This document shows positions 25,697-35,702 of a stretch of 64,000 nucleotides of DNA, piece after piece. Position 1 is the first letter of the stretch. Each line of letters opens with the position of its first letter. The notes under the pieces are model-generated. The model was not told the origin of the DNA. It searched no databases and worked only from the letters and a program-made list of their open reading frames with translations. Made by a program: the position numbers and the translations under genes. The DNA is from Hyphomicrobium sp. LHD-15 (GTDB lineage: Bacteria; Pseudomonadota; Alphaproteobacteria; Rhizobiales; Hyphomicrobiaceae): the NCBI RefSeq assembly GCF_031157355.1, contig NZ_JAVIFT010000006.1, positions 164,257-228,256 of the forward strand, read 5' to 3'.

Positions 25697-26665
25697 ATGG
25701 CTTTCCGCTTCAAGCTCGACGAACCCATCGCGCAAAACTTTCATCGCATCGGCCTCGAGCAGATCCAGCGGGCGAGGAAACAGCTCGACGCCAACGTCGC
25801 GCCGGAAACCGAGATTCACGAAGCGCGCAAAAGCATCAAGCGCATCCGCGCCCTGCTCAGGCTTGCACGCGAAGGCCTCGGCGATCGCGTGTTCCGTGCC
25901 GAGAACGCGCGCTTCCGCACCATTGCGGCCCGCTTGGCACCTGCACGCGACGATCACGTCATCCTGCAGACAATTCTCTTGCTGGAAGCGCACGCCGACG
26001 GCGAAGCACGCGCCGCGCTCACGCGTCTCAGGACGGCAGTGATCGCGCACGGAAATGGATCGCTTCAGGAACGCGGCCAGGGTATCGCCGAAGCCAACAC
26101 CGCGCTCGAGCGCGCCGCCCGCCGCTTCCGCCGCCTCGCCATCGAGCCCGACGATTTCGCAACCTTGGCGAAAGGGCTGACGCGCAGCTATCGCCGCGGC
26201 CTCAAATGGTTTGCGCAGGCCTACGCCGAGAACAACGATGAAGCTTTCCACGAATGGCGCAAGTGTGTGCAGGCTCATTGGCGGCATATGTCGCTGTTGT
26301 CCAAGGTCTGGCCCGCCGTGTTCGAAGCCCGCGTTGAGGCCGCTCGTGACTTGTCCCAGATCCTGGGCGAGGACCATGACCTCGCGATTCTGAAGGCCCG
26401 CCTTCCGATGCTGCCTGCCGGGACGTTGTCCGACGAGGAGGCTCGCGTCATCGAGCAGATGGTGCTCGTGCGTCAGCACGCTCTCCGCCGCGCGGCAGCA
26501 CCGCGGGGGCAATTGCTCTACGCGGAAAAGGCCAAGGCCCACGGTCGCTGGATCCTGGCCCTCTGGGAAGCGGCCACCGCTCTCCGGCGCGGGGATACCG
26601 AGCCCGAAAGCGAGCAAACGTCGCCCCGCCTGGAAAACGGCTTCCCGCCCACTGCTCGCGCCTGA
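25697..26665 (+). CDS. CHAD-domain protein
   Basis: A 322-residue helical protein with the CHAD pattern: EIHEARKSIKRIRALLRL near residue 40 and FHEWRKCVQAHWRHMSLL near 205, giving conserved His, Arg and Lys that bind polyphosphate in structures of the family. It has no linked CYTH triphosphatase domain, so it is a stand-alone CHAD. Members are found on polyphosphate granules. ATG 25697 gives MAFRFKLDEPI; the longer frame is not family-like. Confidence 0.88.
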   Translation: MAFRFKLDEPIAQNFHRIGLEQIQRARKQLDANVAPETEIHEARKSIKRIRALLRLAREGLGDRVFRAENARFRTIAARLAPARDDHVILQTILLLEAHADGEARAALTRLRTAVIAHGNGSLQERGQGIAEANTALERAARRFRRLAIEPDDFATLAKGLTRSYRRGLKWFAQAYAENNDEAFHEWRKCVQAHWRHMSLLSKVWPAVFEARVEAARDLSQILGEDHDLAILKARLPMLPAGTLSDEEARVIEQMVLVRQHALRRAAAPRGQLLYAEKAKAHGRWILALWEAATALRRGDTEPESEQTSPRLENGFPPTARA

Positions 26666-26747
26666 GCGGCAAAAAAATATCATCCATTCCGCCCCGGACC
26701 GCGTAGAAGAGAGGCCGAAATATCTGACGCGGGAGCCGAAAGCGGGA

Positions 26748-27806
26748 ATGCCGCCCAAAATTGAAAACTCGATCGGGGAGAACCAAAGCCCCCTGCCGGA
26801 CAAGCATCCGAAGGTTCGATACGGACGTATCGGCGTTCTGCTCCTGAACCTCGGCACGCCCGACGGGACGGACTATTGGTCCATGCGCCGTTACCTCAAG
26901 GAGTTCCTGTCCGACGAACGCGTCATCGAGGAACCGCGCTGGAAGTGGTGGCCGATCCTCAACCTCATCATTCTGACCGTTCGTCCCGGCCGCAAGGGTC
27001 GCGATTACGCAACGATCTGGAACAACGAGCTGAACGAGGGCCCACTCAAGACCATCTCGCGCAATCAAGCGGAAAAGCTCGCCAAGCGTCTCGCAGCCCA
27101 TCCCAACGTGGTCGTCGACTGGGCCATGCGCTACGCCAACCCGACAACGGAAAGCCGGATCGAAGCGCTGCTCGCGCAAGGCTGCGACCGCATCCTGCTG
27201 TTGCCGCTCTATCCGCAGTACGCCGCCGCCACCACCGCAACCGCAGCCGACCAGGCCTTCCGCGCGTTGATGAAACTGCGCCGCCAGCCCGCCGTCCGCG
27301 TTGCCCCCTCCTATCACGACGATCCGGCCTACATCGCGAGCCTCGCCGCCTCGATGAAGACAAGCCTCGGTAAGCTCGACTTTGAGCCCGAACGCATCAT
27401 CGCGACCTTCCACGGCATGCCGGAGAAGTATTTCGAGAAGGGCGATCCGTACCACTGCCACTGCCAGAAGACGTCACGCCTGTTGCGCGAGGCGTTGGGC
27501 TGGCCCGAGGAGCGCTGGCTCACCACGTTCCAGTCGCGCTTCGGCAACGATCCCTGGCTGCAGCCTTACACCGACAAGACCGTCGAACGCCTCGCCAATG
27601 AAGGCATCAAGCGGCTCGCGCTCGTCGCTCCGGGTTTCTCTGCCGATTGCCTGGAGACGCTCGAGGAGCTGGACGGCGAGAACCGCCACATCTTCGAAGG
27701 CGCAGGCGGCGAGAAGTTCGCCTATTTGCCCGCCCTGAACGACAGCGAGGAAGGCGTCGACGTGATCGAAGCCGTCGTGCGCCGCGAACTTTCGGGCTGG
27801 CTCTGA
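26748..27806 (+). CDS. hemH: Ferrochelatase
   Basis: Inserts ferrous iron into protoporphyrin IX to make protoheme, at the inner membrane. The 352 residues match the family. GVLLLNLGTPDG starts the domain; the catalytic His is in IATFHGMPEKY, with the Glu/aspartate cluster in FQSRFGNDPWLQPYT and the C-terminal PGFSADCLETLEEL. A cysteine pair in DPYHCHCQK occurs too, as in many alphaproteobacterial enzymes. It is not in an operon with other heme genes here. Confidence 0.98.
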   Translation: MPPKIENSIGENQSPLPDKHPKVRYGRIGVLLLNLGTPDGTDYWSMRRYLKEFLSDERVIEEPRWKWWPILNLIILTVRPGRKGRDYATIWNNELNEGPLKTISRNQAEKLAKRLAAHPNVVVDWAMRYANPTTESRIEALLAQGCDRILLLPLYPQYAAATTATAADQAFRALMKLRRQPAVRVAPSYHDDPAYIASLAASMKTSLGKLDFEPERIIATFHGMPEKYFEKGDPYHCHCQKTSRLLREALGWPEERWLTTFQSRFGNDPWLQPYTDKTVERLANEGIKRLALVAPGFSADCLETLEELDGENRHIFEGAGGEKFAYLPALNDSEEGVDVIEAVVRRELSGWL

Positions 27807-28143
27807 CGCCCGCGGGCTTTTCCTTACTCGCCAGCCCGCCAAGGCGTGAGCGCCCAAGGTTGTATTTCCCTCAATCGACATCGAACGGCATCTTCAGCGC
27901 TGTCTGTTCCCTACGCGACTGCGCCGGGTAAGGATCAATTTACCTGTTCGCTGACGGCGCCCTCAAACGCCCATAGATTGGTAATACGTGGGCGCTAGAG
28001 CATTTTCCGACGAAGCCTGTCCCGGACACGATCCGGGATGGCCTCCGGTTCGTCGAAAGAAAATGCGACCCAACAAGAAGCTAGAGCGCGAATGCGCTCT
28101 AGGGCTGAACAATTAGTTTGATCGACGCGAAAGGGTTTTTGAG
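27807..28143. other. Intergenic region with two repeat-like hairpins
   Basis: The gap of 337 bases after hemH holds no gene. GCATTTTC-CGACGAA (28000-28014) pairs with TTCGTCG-GAAAATGC (28049-28066) around an inner CCCGGA/TCCGGG hairpin (28021-28037). A second perfect hairpin, CTAGAGCGC with GCGCTCTAG around GAAT, is at 28081-28102. Both lie right before the QmcA gene. Confidence 0.6.
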
Positions 28144-29121
28144 ATGTATGGCGGCGGATTTGAGGTTTTTGGCCTCCTGTTGATCGTGCTGGCAGCGGCC
28201 GTGCTGTGGTCGACGGTCAAGGTCGTGCCCCAGGGCTTCAACTACACCGTCGAGAGCTTCGGGCGCTTCACGCGCACCCTGATGCCGGGCCTGCACTTCC
28301 TGGTGCCGATCGTCGAACGCGTCGGCCACCACGTGAACGTTAAGGAGCAGGTGATCGACATCCCGAGCCAGGACGTCATCACCCGCGACAACGCCATGGT
28401 GCGCGTCGACGGCGTCGCCTTCTTCCAGGTGCTGAACGCGGCCAAGTCGGCCTACGAGGTCGACAACCTCGAACACGCGATCGTCAACCTGACGATGACC
28501 AACATCCGAACCGTGATGGGCTCGATGGACCTCGACGAGCTCCTGTCCAATCGCGACAAGATCAACGCCCAGTTGCTCCATGTCGTGGATGCCGCCACCG
28601 AATCCTGGGGCGTCAAGGTCACCCGCATCGAGATCAAGGACATCGCACCGCCTCGCGATTTGATCGACAGCATGGCCCGCCAGATGAAGGCCGAGCGCGA
28701 GAAGCGCGCGCAGATTCTCGAAAGCGAGGGCCTCCGCGCCGCCGCGATCCTGAAAGCCGAAGGCGCCAAGCAGGCCGTGGTGCTCGAAGCCGAGGGCCGG
28801 CGGGAAGCCGCCTTCAAGGACGCCGAAGCGCGCGAGCGTGCGGCCGAAGCCGAAGCGACCGCGACGACGCTGGTCTCCAACGCCATTGCCGGCGGCAACG
28901 TCCAGGCCATCAACTACTTCGTCGCCAACAACTACGTGAAGGCGCTCGAAGCGCTCGCCTCGGCACCGAACCAGAAGGTGATCCTGATGCCGCTCGAGGC
29001 GTCGTCGGTGATCGGCTCGCTTGCCGGCCTCGCACAGATCACCGGCGAAGCTTTCGGATCCAAGGAGACGCCGCCGCCCGCCGCGCCCGCACGTGGCAGT
29101 GTTCCTTCGTCCAAATCGTAA
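28144..29121 (+). CDS. qmcA: SPFH/Band 7 membrane protease-associated protein QmcA
   Basis: A 325-residue inner-membrane protein with one N-terminal helix (about 7-25), an SPFH domain (about 25-185: VVPQGFNYTVESFGRFTRTL, FFQVLNAAKSAYEVDN) and an alanine/glutamate-rich coiled coil (about 200-245: KAEREKRAQILESEGLRAAA). Stomatin-type proteins form membrane rafts; QmcA has been linked to FtsH quality control in E. coli. An nfeD gene follows 107 bp on, the common partner arrangement. Confidence 0.93.
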   Translation: MYGGGFEVFGLLLIVLAAAVLWSTVKVVPQGFNYTVESFGRFTRTLMPGLHFLVPIVERVGHHVNVKEQVIDIPSQDVITRDNAMVRVDGVAFFQVLNAAKSAYEVDNLEHAIVNLTMTNIRTVMGSMDLDELLSNRDKINAQLLHVVDAATESWGVKVTRIEIKDIAPPRDLIDSMARQMKAEREKRAQILESEGLRAAAILKAEGAKQAVVLEAEGRREAAFKDAEARERAAEAEATATTLVSNAIAGGNVQAINYFVANNYVKALEALASAPNQKVILMPLEASSVIGSLAGLAQITGEAFGSKETPPPAAPARGSVPSSKS

Positions 29122-29227
29122 TCTGAGCTACAATTGCCGCGATCGGAGCCTAGGTTCCGATCGCAACACGACGGGCGCGACCGGACCGTAAGGCCCCGCG
29201 CCCCTCTTCAACCTCGGGATCCCGTCC

Positions 29228-29701
29228 ATGTCCGCCCTGATCAGCCTCTTCGCCGACCTCGGCCCCTGGAACTGGTTCATCGCCGGCGTTCTGCTGATGG
29301 CGTTGGAAACGCTGATCCCGGGCGTGCATTTCCTTTGGTTCGGCCTCTCCGCCGTCGTTGTCGGTGTGCTTCTCTTCCTGCTCACGGCAGCCGGCCTCGG
29401 CGAGGCCCTGAGCCTGCCCTGGCAGCTCGTATTGTTCGCCGTCATCTCGGTCGCAACCGTGTTCTGGGTTCGCCGCTTCGCCAACGCGCAAGACGTTGAA
29501 AGCGAAGACAAGGACCTCAATCAGCGCAGCGCGCAGTATTTCGGCCGGGTCGTCGTTGTCGAAGATGCCATCAGCGGCGGCCGTGGACGCGTGCGCGTCG
29601 GCGATACCCTGTGGGCTGCGTCCGGCGCCGATGCCGAAAAGGGCACGCGCGTCCGCATCACCGGCGCCAACGGCACCGTCTTCACAGTCGAGCCGGCCTA
29701 G
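29228..29701 (+). CDS. NfeD-family protein
   Basis: A 157-residue membrane protein with three hydrophobic helices in the first 75 residues and an OB-fold domain (about 90-157, GRVVVVEDAISGGRGRVRVGDTLW). NfeD proteins pair with SPFH stomatins, here the gene just upstream. Together they may form a membrane-quality complex. Start MSALISLF has no strong Shine-Dalgarno, though the ATG is well placed. Confidence 0.9.
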   Translation: MSALISLFADLGPWNWFIAGVLLMALETLIPGVHFLWFGLSAVVVGVLLFLLTAAGLGEALSLPWQLVLFAVISVATVFWVRRFANAQDVESEDKDLNQRSAQYFGRVVVVEDAISGGRGRVRVGDTLWAASGADAEKGTRVRITGANGTVFTVEPA

Positions 29702-29789
29702 CGAACGCCCCGCAAACCTTAAGCCCTCCTTAACTGCCGCTCCCTACTGTCGCCCTAAGCAGTGTGCGTCGAATGCGGTCCTTTTCCTC

Positions 29790-31430
29790 ATGAGGGCGCC
29801 ACGCGTGGCTGTGGTTTGGCGGCTTGGCTTGATCCTGTTCGGCTTCGCAGCGGCAACGCTCGTGGCTGCGTTTTCGTATGCGCCCCCGGCCGATGCACAG
29901 GAACGCACGCGGATCGCGCGCCCCATCGCCGATGAGCCCGCCGCCGACTATGAAACGCCGCCGCAGCGGCTGCGCGATTTCAACTCCGATCCTGACGCCG
30001 CCGATCCCGAGGGCAACCCGGCGCCGGCTGACTCCTTCGGTGACCAGGACGACAGCCCCCGCCCTCCATCCGACAACAGCGCTGAAGGCGAACCCGCCGC
30101 CCCCGCCGATGGCGCGCCGACCTCCGACGGCCTGATCGACCTCTCCGAACCTCAGCCCCCCGAAGACGGCGCTGATCCGACCCGCGACACCCGTCCGCCG
30201 GAAGACGCTGCGGTATTCGAAAACCCACCGGCCGGCCCCGACCCGCTGCTGTTCCAGATCGAGGACGTCGATCCGGTCCAGACCGATCGCCGCCCGGCGC
30301 GTCTCGCACGCTTCGAGCCCTACGATCCGATCGGCATTCGCATCGGGAGCTTCGTGTTCTTTCCCGAAGCGGAAATCGCAGGCGTCTGGACCGACAACGT
30401 GTTGAGCTCACCTGACGCCCACTCCGACATCGCCGCCGAGATCCAGACCAAGTCGCGCCTCGTCTCGAACTGGTCGACGCACGCGGTCGAGCTTCGGGGT
30501 ACCAGCCTTTCGAGCTTCTACGAAGACTTCCCATCCGAGGATGATCGCGCCTGGGGCATCGAAGCGCGCGGCCGGCTCGACATCACGCGGCGTACCAACC
30601 TGCAGGCAATCGCAAGCCACAACGTGAGCCAGGAATCCCGCTCGGCGATCGACGCCAACCAGGCCGGCGAACGCGCGGATGTGAAAACCGAACTAGCCCA
30701 GCTCGCGCTCAACCATCGTTTCAACCGCCTCTCCCTCCAGCTCCGCGGATCGGTGAGCGACACCACGTATTCGGAGACTGACAACCAGGACAACGCTGAT
30801 CGCGACACGCTTGAAACCAAACAGGCCGTGCGCGCGAGCTGGCAATTCAAGCCGACGTTCTCCGTGTTCGCCGAAGAGGAGCTGAACCAGCGCAACAAGG
30901 AGGATCCACCAGCCGACGGAATTCCGCGCGATTCCACTGGAACGCGCACGCGCGTCGGTCTCGACTTCGGGGCAACCGGCGCGATCCTGCGTGGTGAAGC
31001 CAGCATCGGCTATGGCCGCCAGACACCCGACGACAACCGTCTCTCGGCCGTCAACGCGTTTCTGTTCGACGCAAATCTCGCCTGGCGACCGACCGAAATC
31101 ACGTCGTTCCTGCTCACCGCCCAGAGCGATATTTACGACACGACAACGACGGACTCGGGCGGAGTGGTCTCGCACACCATCGGCCTCGAAGCGCGCCACG
31201 CGCTGCGCCGCTACGTGATCGCCTCGGCGGGCATCGTCTACACGCACTACGACTACAGCAAATCGCCCATCGAGGAGAGCGCGCTCACGTCCTTCATCGG
31301 CGGCGAATATTACGCGAGCCCGGAGCTGGTGCTGTTCACGCGCTACCAGCACCTTAGCTACGCCTCAAATCAGATCGATGCTGATTACGAGAGCGACGAG
31401 ATTCGCGTCGGCGTGCGAGTCCGCAAGTAG
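29790..31430 (+). CDS. Outer-membrane beta-barrel protein, BBP2 type
   Basis: A 546-residue protein with a signal peptide (about 1-35, LILFGFAAATLVAAF then PADAQE). Residues about 40-165 are a proline/aspartate-rich linker. The rest has alternating strands with aromatic girdles (GSFVFFPEAEIAGVWTDNVL, RGSVSDTTYSETDN) and ends RVGVRVRK. It resembles the putative porin BBP2_2 family. Its channel or assembly role is not shown. The ATG 29790 overlaps the stop of a six-codon reading frame starting at 29773, which might couple translation. Confidence 0.75.
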   Translation: MRAPRVAVVWRLGLILFGFAAATLVAAFSYAPPADAQERTRIARPIADEPAADYETPPQRLRDFNSDPDAADPEGNPAPADSFGDQDDSPRPPSDNSAEGEPAAPADGAPTSDGLIDLSEPQPPEDGADPTRDTRPPEDAAVFENPPAGPDPLLFQIEDVDPVQTDRRPARLARFEPYDPIGIRIGSFVFFPEAEIAGVWTDNVLSSPDAHSDIAAEIQTKSRLVSNWSTHAVELRGTSLSSFYEDFPSEDDRAWGIEARGRLDITRRTNLQAIASHNVSQESRSAIDANQAGERADVKTELAQLALNHRFNRLSLQLRGSVSDTTYSETDNQDNADRDTLETKQAVRASWQFKPTFSVFAEEELNQRNKEDPPADGIPRDSTGTRTRVGLDFGATGAILRGEASIGYGRQTPDDNRLSAVNAFLFDANLAWRPTEITSFLLTAQSDIYDTTTTDSGGVVSHTIGLEARHALRRYVIASAGIVYTHYDYSKSPIEESALTSFIGGEYYASPELVLFTRYQHLSYASNQIDADYESDEIRVGVRVRK

Positions 31431-31574
31431 CGCCCTTCCGCGCGAAGCTTGAGCCAGCCTCTCTTATGCTCAGCCGGAGCGTTGCGCCGCATTCCTCGCG
31501 GCTTATCTTGATCACTCGACTGATTCGCTTCGGGATTTGAGCCCATGTCGCAAGCTGAACGCAGGGAGCCAGCC

Positions 31575-31856
31575 ATGTCAGACCGTACCCAATTCGCTGT
31601 CGGCCGCCACAAAGTTGCGATGCCGCGCCCCATGAAGCGATCGCTCCAGGTCGCATCCGCCGCGCTGCTGACAGCCGCAGTGGTTCTGTTCGTCATGATG
31701 ATCAATGGATTTCTCGTCGGCCGTGGCGGCACGCTCGCAGGCGTCGACGTCTGGCTCGCCTTCATCAAGCGTAGCGACATCATCGGCACCATCATCCTCA
31801 CCGCGCTGGTAACGACGGCATTCCTGTACTGGCAGCGCGATAAGGAGCGCCGCTAG
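31575..31856 (+). CDS. Small two-helix membrane protein
   Basis: A 93-residue protein with two hydrophobic helices (about 22-42, VASAALLTAAVVLFVMMING, and about 64-83, IIGTIILTALVTTAFLYW) and a charged end (QRDKERR). AGGGAG lies before ATG 31575, so it is preferred to the ATG at 31545. No family is recognised. It is single, converging on the large acyltransferase gene. Confidence 0.65.
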   Translation: MSDRTQFAVGRHKVAMPRPMKRSLQVASAALLTAAVVLFVMMINGFLVGRGGTLAGVDVWLAFIKRSDIIGTIILTALVTTAFLYWQRDKERR

Positions 31857-31939
31857 GCGCACCTTTTTTCCAGACAAACAGCAAGGACGAATAGGATGAG
31901 CGGCAGCCTGCGGGCTGCCCTCATCTCGCACCAATTATC

Positions 31940-34900
31940 TCACACGACAGGCGGCGAACCGCCCGGCCCCGCAATGAGCGGCTCCGGGACCAGTGCCTCC
32001 GCCCGGCGCGGCGCATTCGCCAGACGCTCCTTCGCGAGCGCAAGCGACGCCACATAGTCGGGCTTGCCGCTGCCGAGCAACGGAACGCTCGGCACGACCA
32101 GGATATCCGCCGGCACCATCAGCTCGTTGGCACCTTTTTGGCGTGCAAAGCGTGCAAACGCGTCGCGCGTGACCGACGCATCCGTCGTCATCAGCACCAG
32201 CCGTTCACCCTTGCGCGCATCCGGCAACGAGACGACGACGCTGATCAGCGCCGGCCACAGCTCCGCCGCCAAAGCCTCGACCGCCGACAGCGACACCATC
32301 TCGCCCGCGATCTTGGCGAAGCGCTTTGCACGGCCCTTGATCGCGATGAAACCCTGATCGTCGATGGCAACAATATCGCCGGTGTCATGCCAGCCGTCCG
32401 CCGGCGGCTCGAGCACACCGGGGTTCTCTGCGCGCATGTAGCCGAGCATGACGTTGGGGCCACGCACGTAGAGGCGCCCTGCCCCTTCGATGCCTGGCAC
32501 CGGCTCCAAACGCGCTTCCATCAGTGGTGACAGCCGCCCGACGGTGCCCGACTTGTTGGCCAGCGGTGTATTGATCGCGAGCACCGGCGCCGTTTCCGTC
32601 ACGCCGTAGCCTTCGAGAATACGAACGCCGAACTTCTCCATGTAGATCTGCCGCGTGCGCTCTTTGACGGCTTCCGCGCCCGCGAGGATCAACCGCACGC
32701 GTGCGAAATCGTATGGGTGCGCCGTCCGCGCGTAACCGTTGAGGAAGGTATCGGTGCCGAACAGGATCGTCGCGTTGGAGCCATACACGAGCTCCGGCAC
32801 AATGCGGTAATGCAGCGGCGTCGGATAGAGATAGACCGGCACACCGGCCACGAGCGGCATCACCAGCCCGGCGGTGAGGCCGAACGAATGAAACACCGGT
32901 AGCACGTTGAACACCTTGTCCTGCCCGTTGACCGCGACGCGCGTCAAACTCTGCATGGCGTTCGCCAGCATGTTCCGGTGCGAGAGCACGACGCCCTTCG
33001 GCAAACCTTCCGAACCCGATGTGAACAAGATCGCCGCCGGATCGTTCGGCCCCCGTGCTACCTGCTCCCGGCTACCGACGAGCAAGCCGCGCACCTTGTC
33101 GGCGAACGTGATGGTGGCGCGAACGTCTTCGAGATAGACGATGCGCCGCGTTTCCGCGAGCTTCGCCACCACCGTTTCGAGATGCGCTTTCTCGACGAAC
33201 GCGCGGCTTGTCAGCACGACGTCCACTTTAGCCGCCGTGCACGCCGCATCCACGTTCTGGGGACCAGCGGTGAAGTTGAGCATCGCCGGCACGCGCCCGA
33301 TCGTCTGCAGCGCGAAGAAGGTCACGGCCACACCCGCCGAGTTCGGCAGCATCACGCCGACTGCAGCGCCTTCCGGGGCGAACGCTGACAGTTTCGCGCC
33401 GAGCACCTGCGCACTCGTGATCAGCTTCCCGTAGCCGAGCTGCGTGCCGAGCGGATCTTCGATGGCGGGCTTGCCGGTGTCGCGCGTCGCCTTCGCTTCG
33501 ACGAGCGCGGAAAACAGCGTCTGATCGAGGTTCGCGGTCTTGACCGCGGTTTCGACCATGATGTCCTGCAGCGCCATGCCAGCCGCCTGGCGTCGCGCCT
33601 TGCCGCGCAATCCGTTTGCAACGGAGAGCTTCACCGGCGGCAGGATCGTCACCGTCGTTTTCGGAAACAGCGCCTTCTTGGCCTGGAAGCGGTTGAGATA
33701 GCCGAAATAGCTGCGCTCCGGCCCATCGATGCGCACCGGAACGATCACCGCATCAGCCTTGTCGGCGATCATCGCTGTGCCGTCGTAGACCTTCATCAGA
33801 CCACCGGTCACCGTGAGGCGTCCTTCCGGGAAGATCACCAGCGTCTCGCCGGCCTTCACCGCCTGGATAAGGTGGCGCGTACCAAGCGGCTTGGTCGGAT
33901 CGATCGCATGCGCGTTGACGAGCTTGAGGAACGGCTTGATCCAACTCTTCTGCGCCATGCCGGTGTCGATCGCGAACGCGGCATGCGACGGCAGGATCGA
34001 ATGCATGATCGGCGCGTCGAGCAGGCTCACGTGATTGGGCGCGATGATGGTGCGCGTGCCCTCGGGCGGCAGGTTTTCGTAACCCTTCACCTCGAGACCC
34101 ATGAACGTCTTGAACAGGAACACGCCGACATCCTGGATGCCTTGCTTGCCCCAGGCCATGAGGATCAGAACCATGGCGGCAAGGTTGCCGATGCCGAGCA
34201 GCACCAGCAGAAAGCCGAGGCTCGCCCCCTGCCACTGCAGAAGCGCGACGCCGAGACTGCCCACGGTCATGAACAACGCCGACATCACGTTGCAGGCGCC
34301 GATGGTACGGGCGCGCTCATCGACAGGCGCCCATAGCTGCACCGCCGCGAAGGCCGGAACGATGAACAGGCCGCCCGCGATCGCAAGCCCCGCAAGGTCG
34401 ATCAGAACGCGCCAGCCGGTCACGCCGCTGACCATCCCGGAAATCGTCAAAACCTCTGGCGACTTGACGATCCCGGCAGTCGTCCAGGCGAGATCGAGTG
34501 AGAACAGGCCCATCAACAGCGCGCCGATCGGAACCAGCGCCAGATTGGGACGCGTCTTGCTGGCCCGCGCAGCCAACGCCGAGCCGATCGCGATGCCGAT
34601 CGTGAACACGACGAGCGCAAGAATGGTGATGCTTTCGCCGCCGCCCATGACATCCTTGATCAGCACCGGCAACAGCGATAGCACCACCGTGCCGACGAGC
34701 CAGAACCACGCGGTGATGAGACCGCCGACCCACAGACGCCTGTCGCTTCTCAAATGGCTGATGAGAGCGGCCGTCGACGTGATCGGATTGAAATCGATGG
34801 CGAGGTCTGGCGCCGCCGCCCCCATCTTGGGGATGAGCGAGGCCGAGAACCAGCACAGCACCGCGAGCCCGATGACGAGCGCGGCCAACACCCAAACGCC

Positions 34901-35401
34901 ATTGGCGTCGGACGCGGCGAGCCCGCCGCCGATGGTGCCGATCAGGATGGCGGCGAAGGTCGCGCTTTCGACGAACGCGTTACCCGCCGGCAGCTCGCGC
35001 GGGGCAAGCAGGGCCGGCAGAATGCCGTACTTGATGGGGCCGAACAGCGCCGCGATCACGCCGTAGAGGCCGAGCGCCACGAACAGCACCGGCACCGAAT
35101 GGGTGACAAACCCGAACGCAGCGATGACCGCGACCGGGATTTCCCAGCGCTTGAGCCGCTCCGCCACCACCGCCTTGTCGTAGCGGTCCGCCAGTTCGCC
35201 GCCGATGCCCGACAGAATGAAGAACGGCGCGACCAGGACCGCGCCCGCGAGCGCGACCAGCGCCCCGCCCGACTGCGAACCGATCTTGAAGAGGATCAGG
35301 ATGACGAGCGCGTTCTTGACGAAGTTGTCGTTCAAAGCCGACAGAAACTGGCACCAGAACAGCGGCGCGAAACGGCGGCTTGTGATCAACGCATTGAACA
35401 T
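31940..35401 (-). CDS. Trifunctional acyl-ACP phospholipid O-acyltransferase (LplT-PlsC-Aas fusion)
   Basis: A 1,153-residue protein. Residues about 1-420 form a 12-helix MFS lysophospholipid flippase-like domain (FWCQFLSALNDNFVKNALV). About 440-640 is a PlsC acyltransferase with NHVSLLDAP (HX4D, near 455) and FPEGRLT (near 521). About 650-1130 is an AMP-forming acyl-ACP/CoA synthetase with LFTSGSEGLPKGVVLSH (near 795) and GYGVTETAPVLAI. It should flip lysophospholipids inward and re-acylate them with activated fatty acids. E. coli has the same functions in two proteins, LplT and Aas. ATG 35401 has only a weak ribosome site. Confidence 0.92.
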   Translation of the reverse strand: MFNALITSRRFAPLFWCQFLSALNDNFVKNALVILILFKIGSQSGGALVALAGAVLVAPFFILSGIGGELADRYDKAVVAERLKRWEIPVAVIAAFGFVTHSVPVLFVALGLYGVIAALFGPIKYGILPALLAPRELPAGNAFVESATFAAILIGTIGGGLAASDANGVWVLAALVIGLAVLCWFSASLIPKMGAAAPDLAIDFNPITSTAALISHLRSDRRLWVGGLITAWFWLVGTVVLSLLPVLIKDVMGGGESITILALVVFTIGIAIGSALAARASKTRPNLALVPIGALLMGLFSLDLAWTTAGIVKSPEVLTISGMVSGVTGWRVLIDLAGLAIAGGLFIVPAFAAVQLWAPVDERARTIGACNVMSALFMTVGSLGVALLQWQGASLGFLLVLLGIGNLAAMVLILMAWGKQGIQDVGVFLFKTFMGLEVKGYENLPPEGTRTIIAPNHVSLLDAPIMHSILPSHAAFAIDTGMAQKSWIKPFLKLVNAHAIDPTKPLGTRHLIQAVKAGETLVIFPEGRLTVTGGLMKVYDGTAMIADKADAVIVPVRIDGPERSYFGYLNRFQAKKALFPKTTVTILPPVKLSVANGLRGKARRQAAGMALQDIMVETAVKTANLDQTLFSALVEAKATRDTGKPAIEDPLGTQLGYGKLITSAQVLGAKLSAFAPEGAAVGVMLPNSAGVAVTFFALQTIGRVPAMLNFTAGPQNVDAACTAAKVDVVLTSRAFVEKAHLETVVAKLAETRRIVYLEDVRATITFADKVRGLLVGSREQVARGPNDPAAILFTSGSEGLPKGVVLSHRNMLANAMQSLTRVAVNGQDKVFNVLPVFHSFGLTAGLVMPLVAGVPVYLYPTPLHYRIVPELVYGSNATILFGTDTFLNGYARTAHPYDFARVRLILAGAEAVKERTRQIYMEKFGVRILEGYGVTETAPVLAINTPLANKSGTVGRLSPLMEARLEPVPGIEGAGRLYVRGPNVMLGYMRAENPGVLEPPADGWHDTGDIVAIDDQGFIAIKGRAKRFAKIAGEMVSLSAVEALAAELWPALISVVVSLPDARKGERLVLMTTDASVTRDAFARFARQKGANELMVPADILVVPSVPLLGSGKPDYVASLALAKERLANAPRRAEALVPEPLIAGPGGSPPVV

Positions 35402-35702
35402 GGACGCACTCTGAATACGGCCTGCGGGCCAAGGTGTAACACTGTGTAACAAACAGAGCGGAACCTAGGGGCCTGATCATGGTCAAACAACGACACTTTG
35501 TGGCCGGCCTCGGCCAGGTTGCATCGTCTTACTCAGGAATCCCCGACTAAGGTCGCCCGCATCTGAACACGCAACCCTGTCAAATCACTGATAAAGTCGC
35601 GTTAATTGACAGTCCGCCGCGGCGGGCGCCATGCTCTTCGTTTGCAGAACCGGGCCCGAAAGACTAAGTGAGCCCCGAAACCAGAAATACGACCGCCAGC
35701 TC

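Noticed and set aside
27808..27817. Terminator after hemH (GCCCGCGGGC then TTTT)
   Set aside because: The palindrome leaves no loop of three bases with a stable stem, so it cannot form a good hairpin.
35453..35702. Thiamine pyrophosphate riboswitch before thiS
   Set aside because: No GGGGTGC/CTGAGA box or the ACCTGATCTGG-like core was found in the 250 bp upstream.
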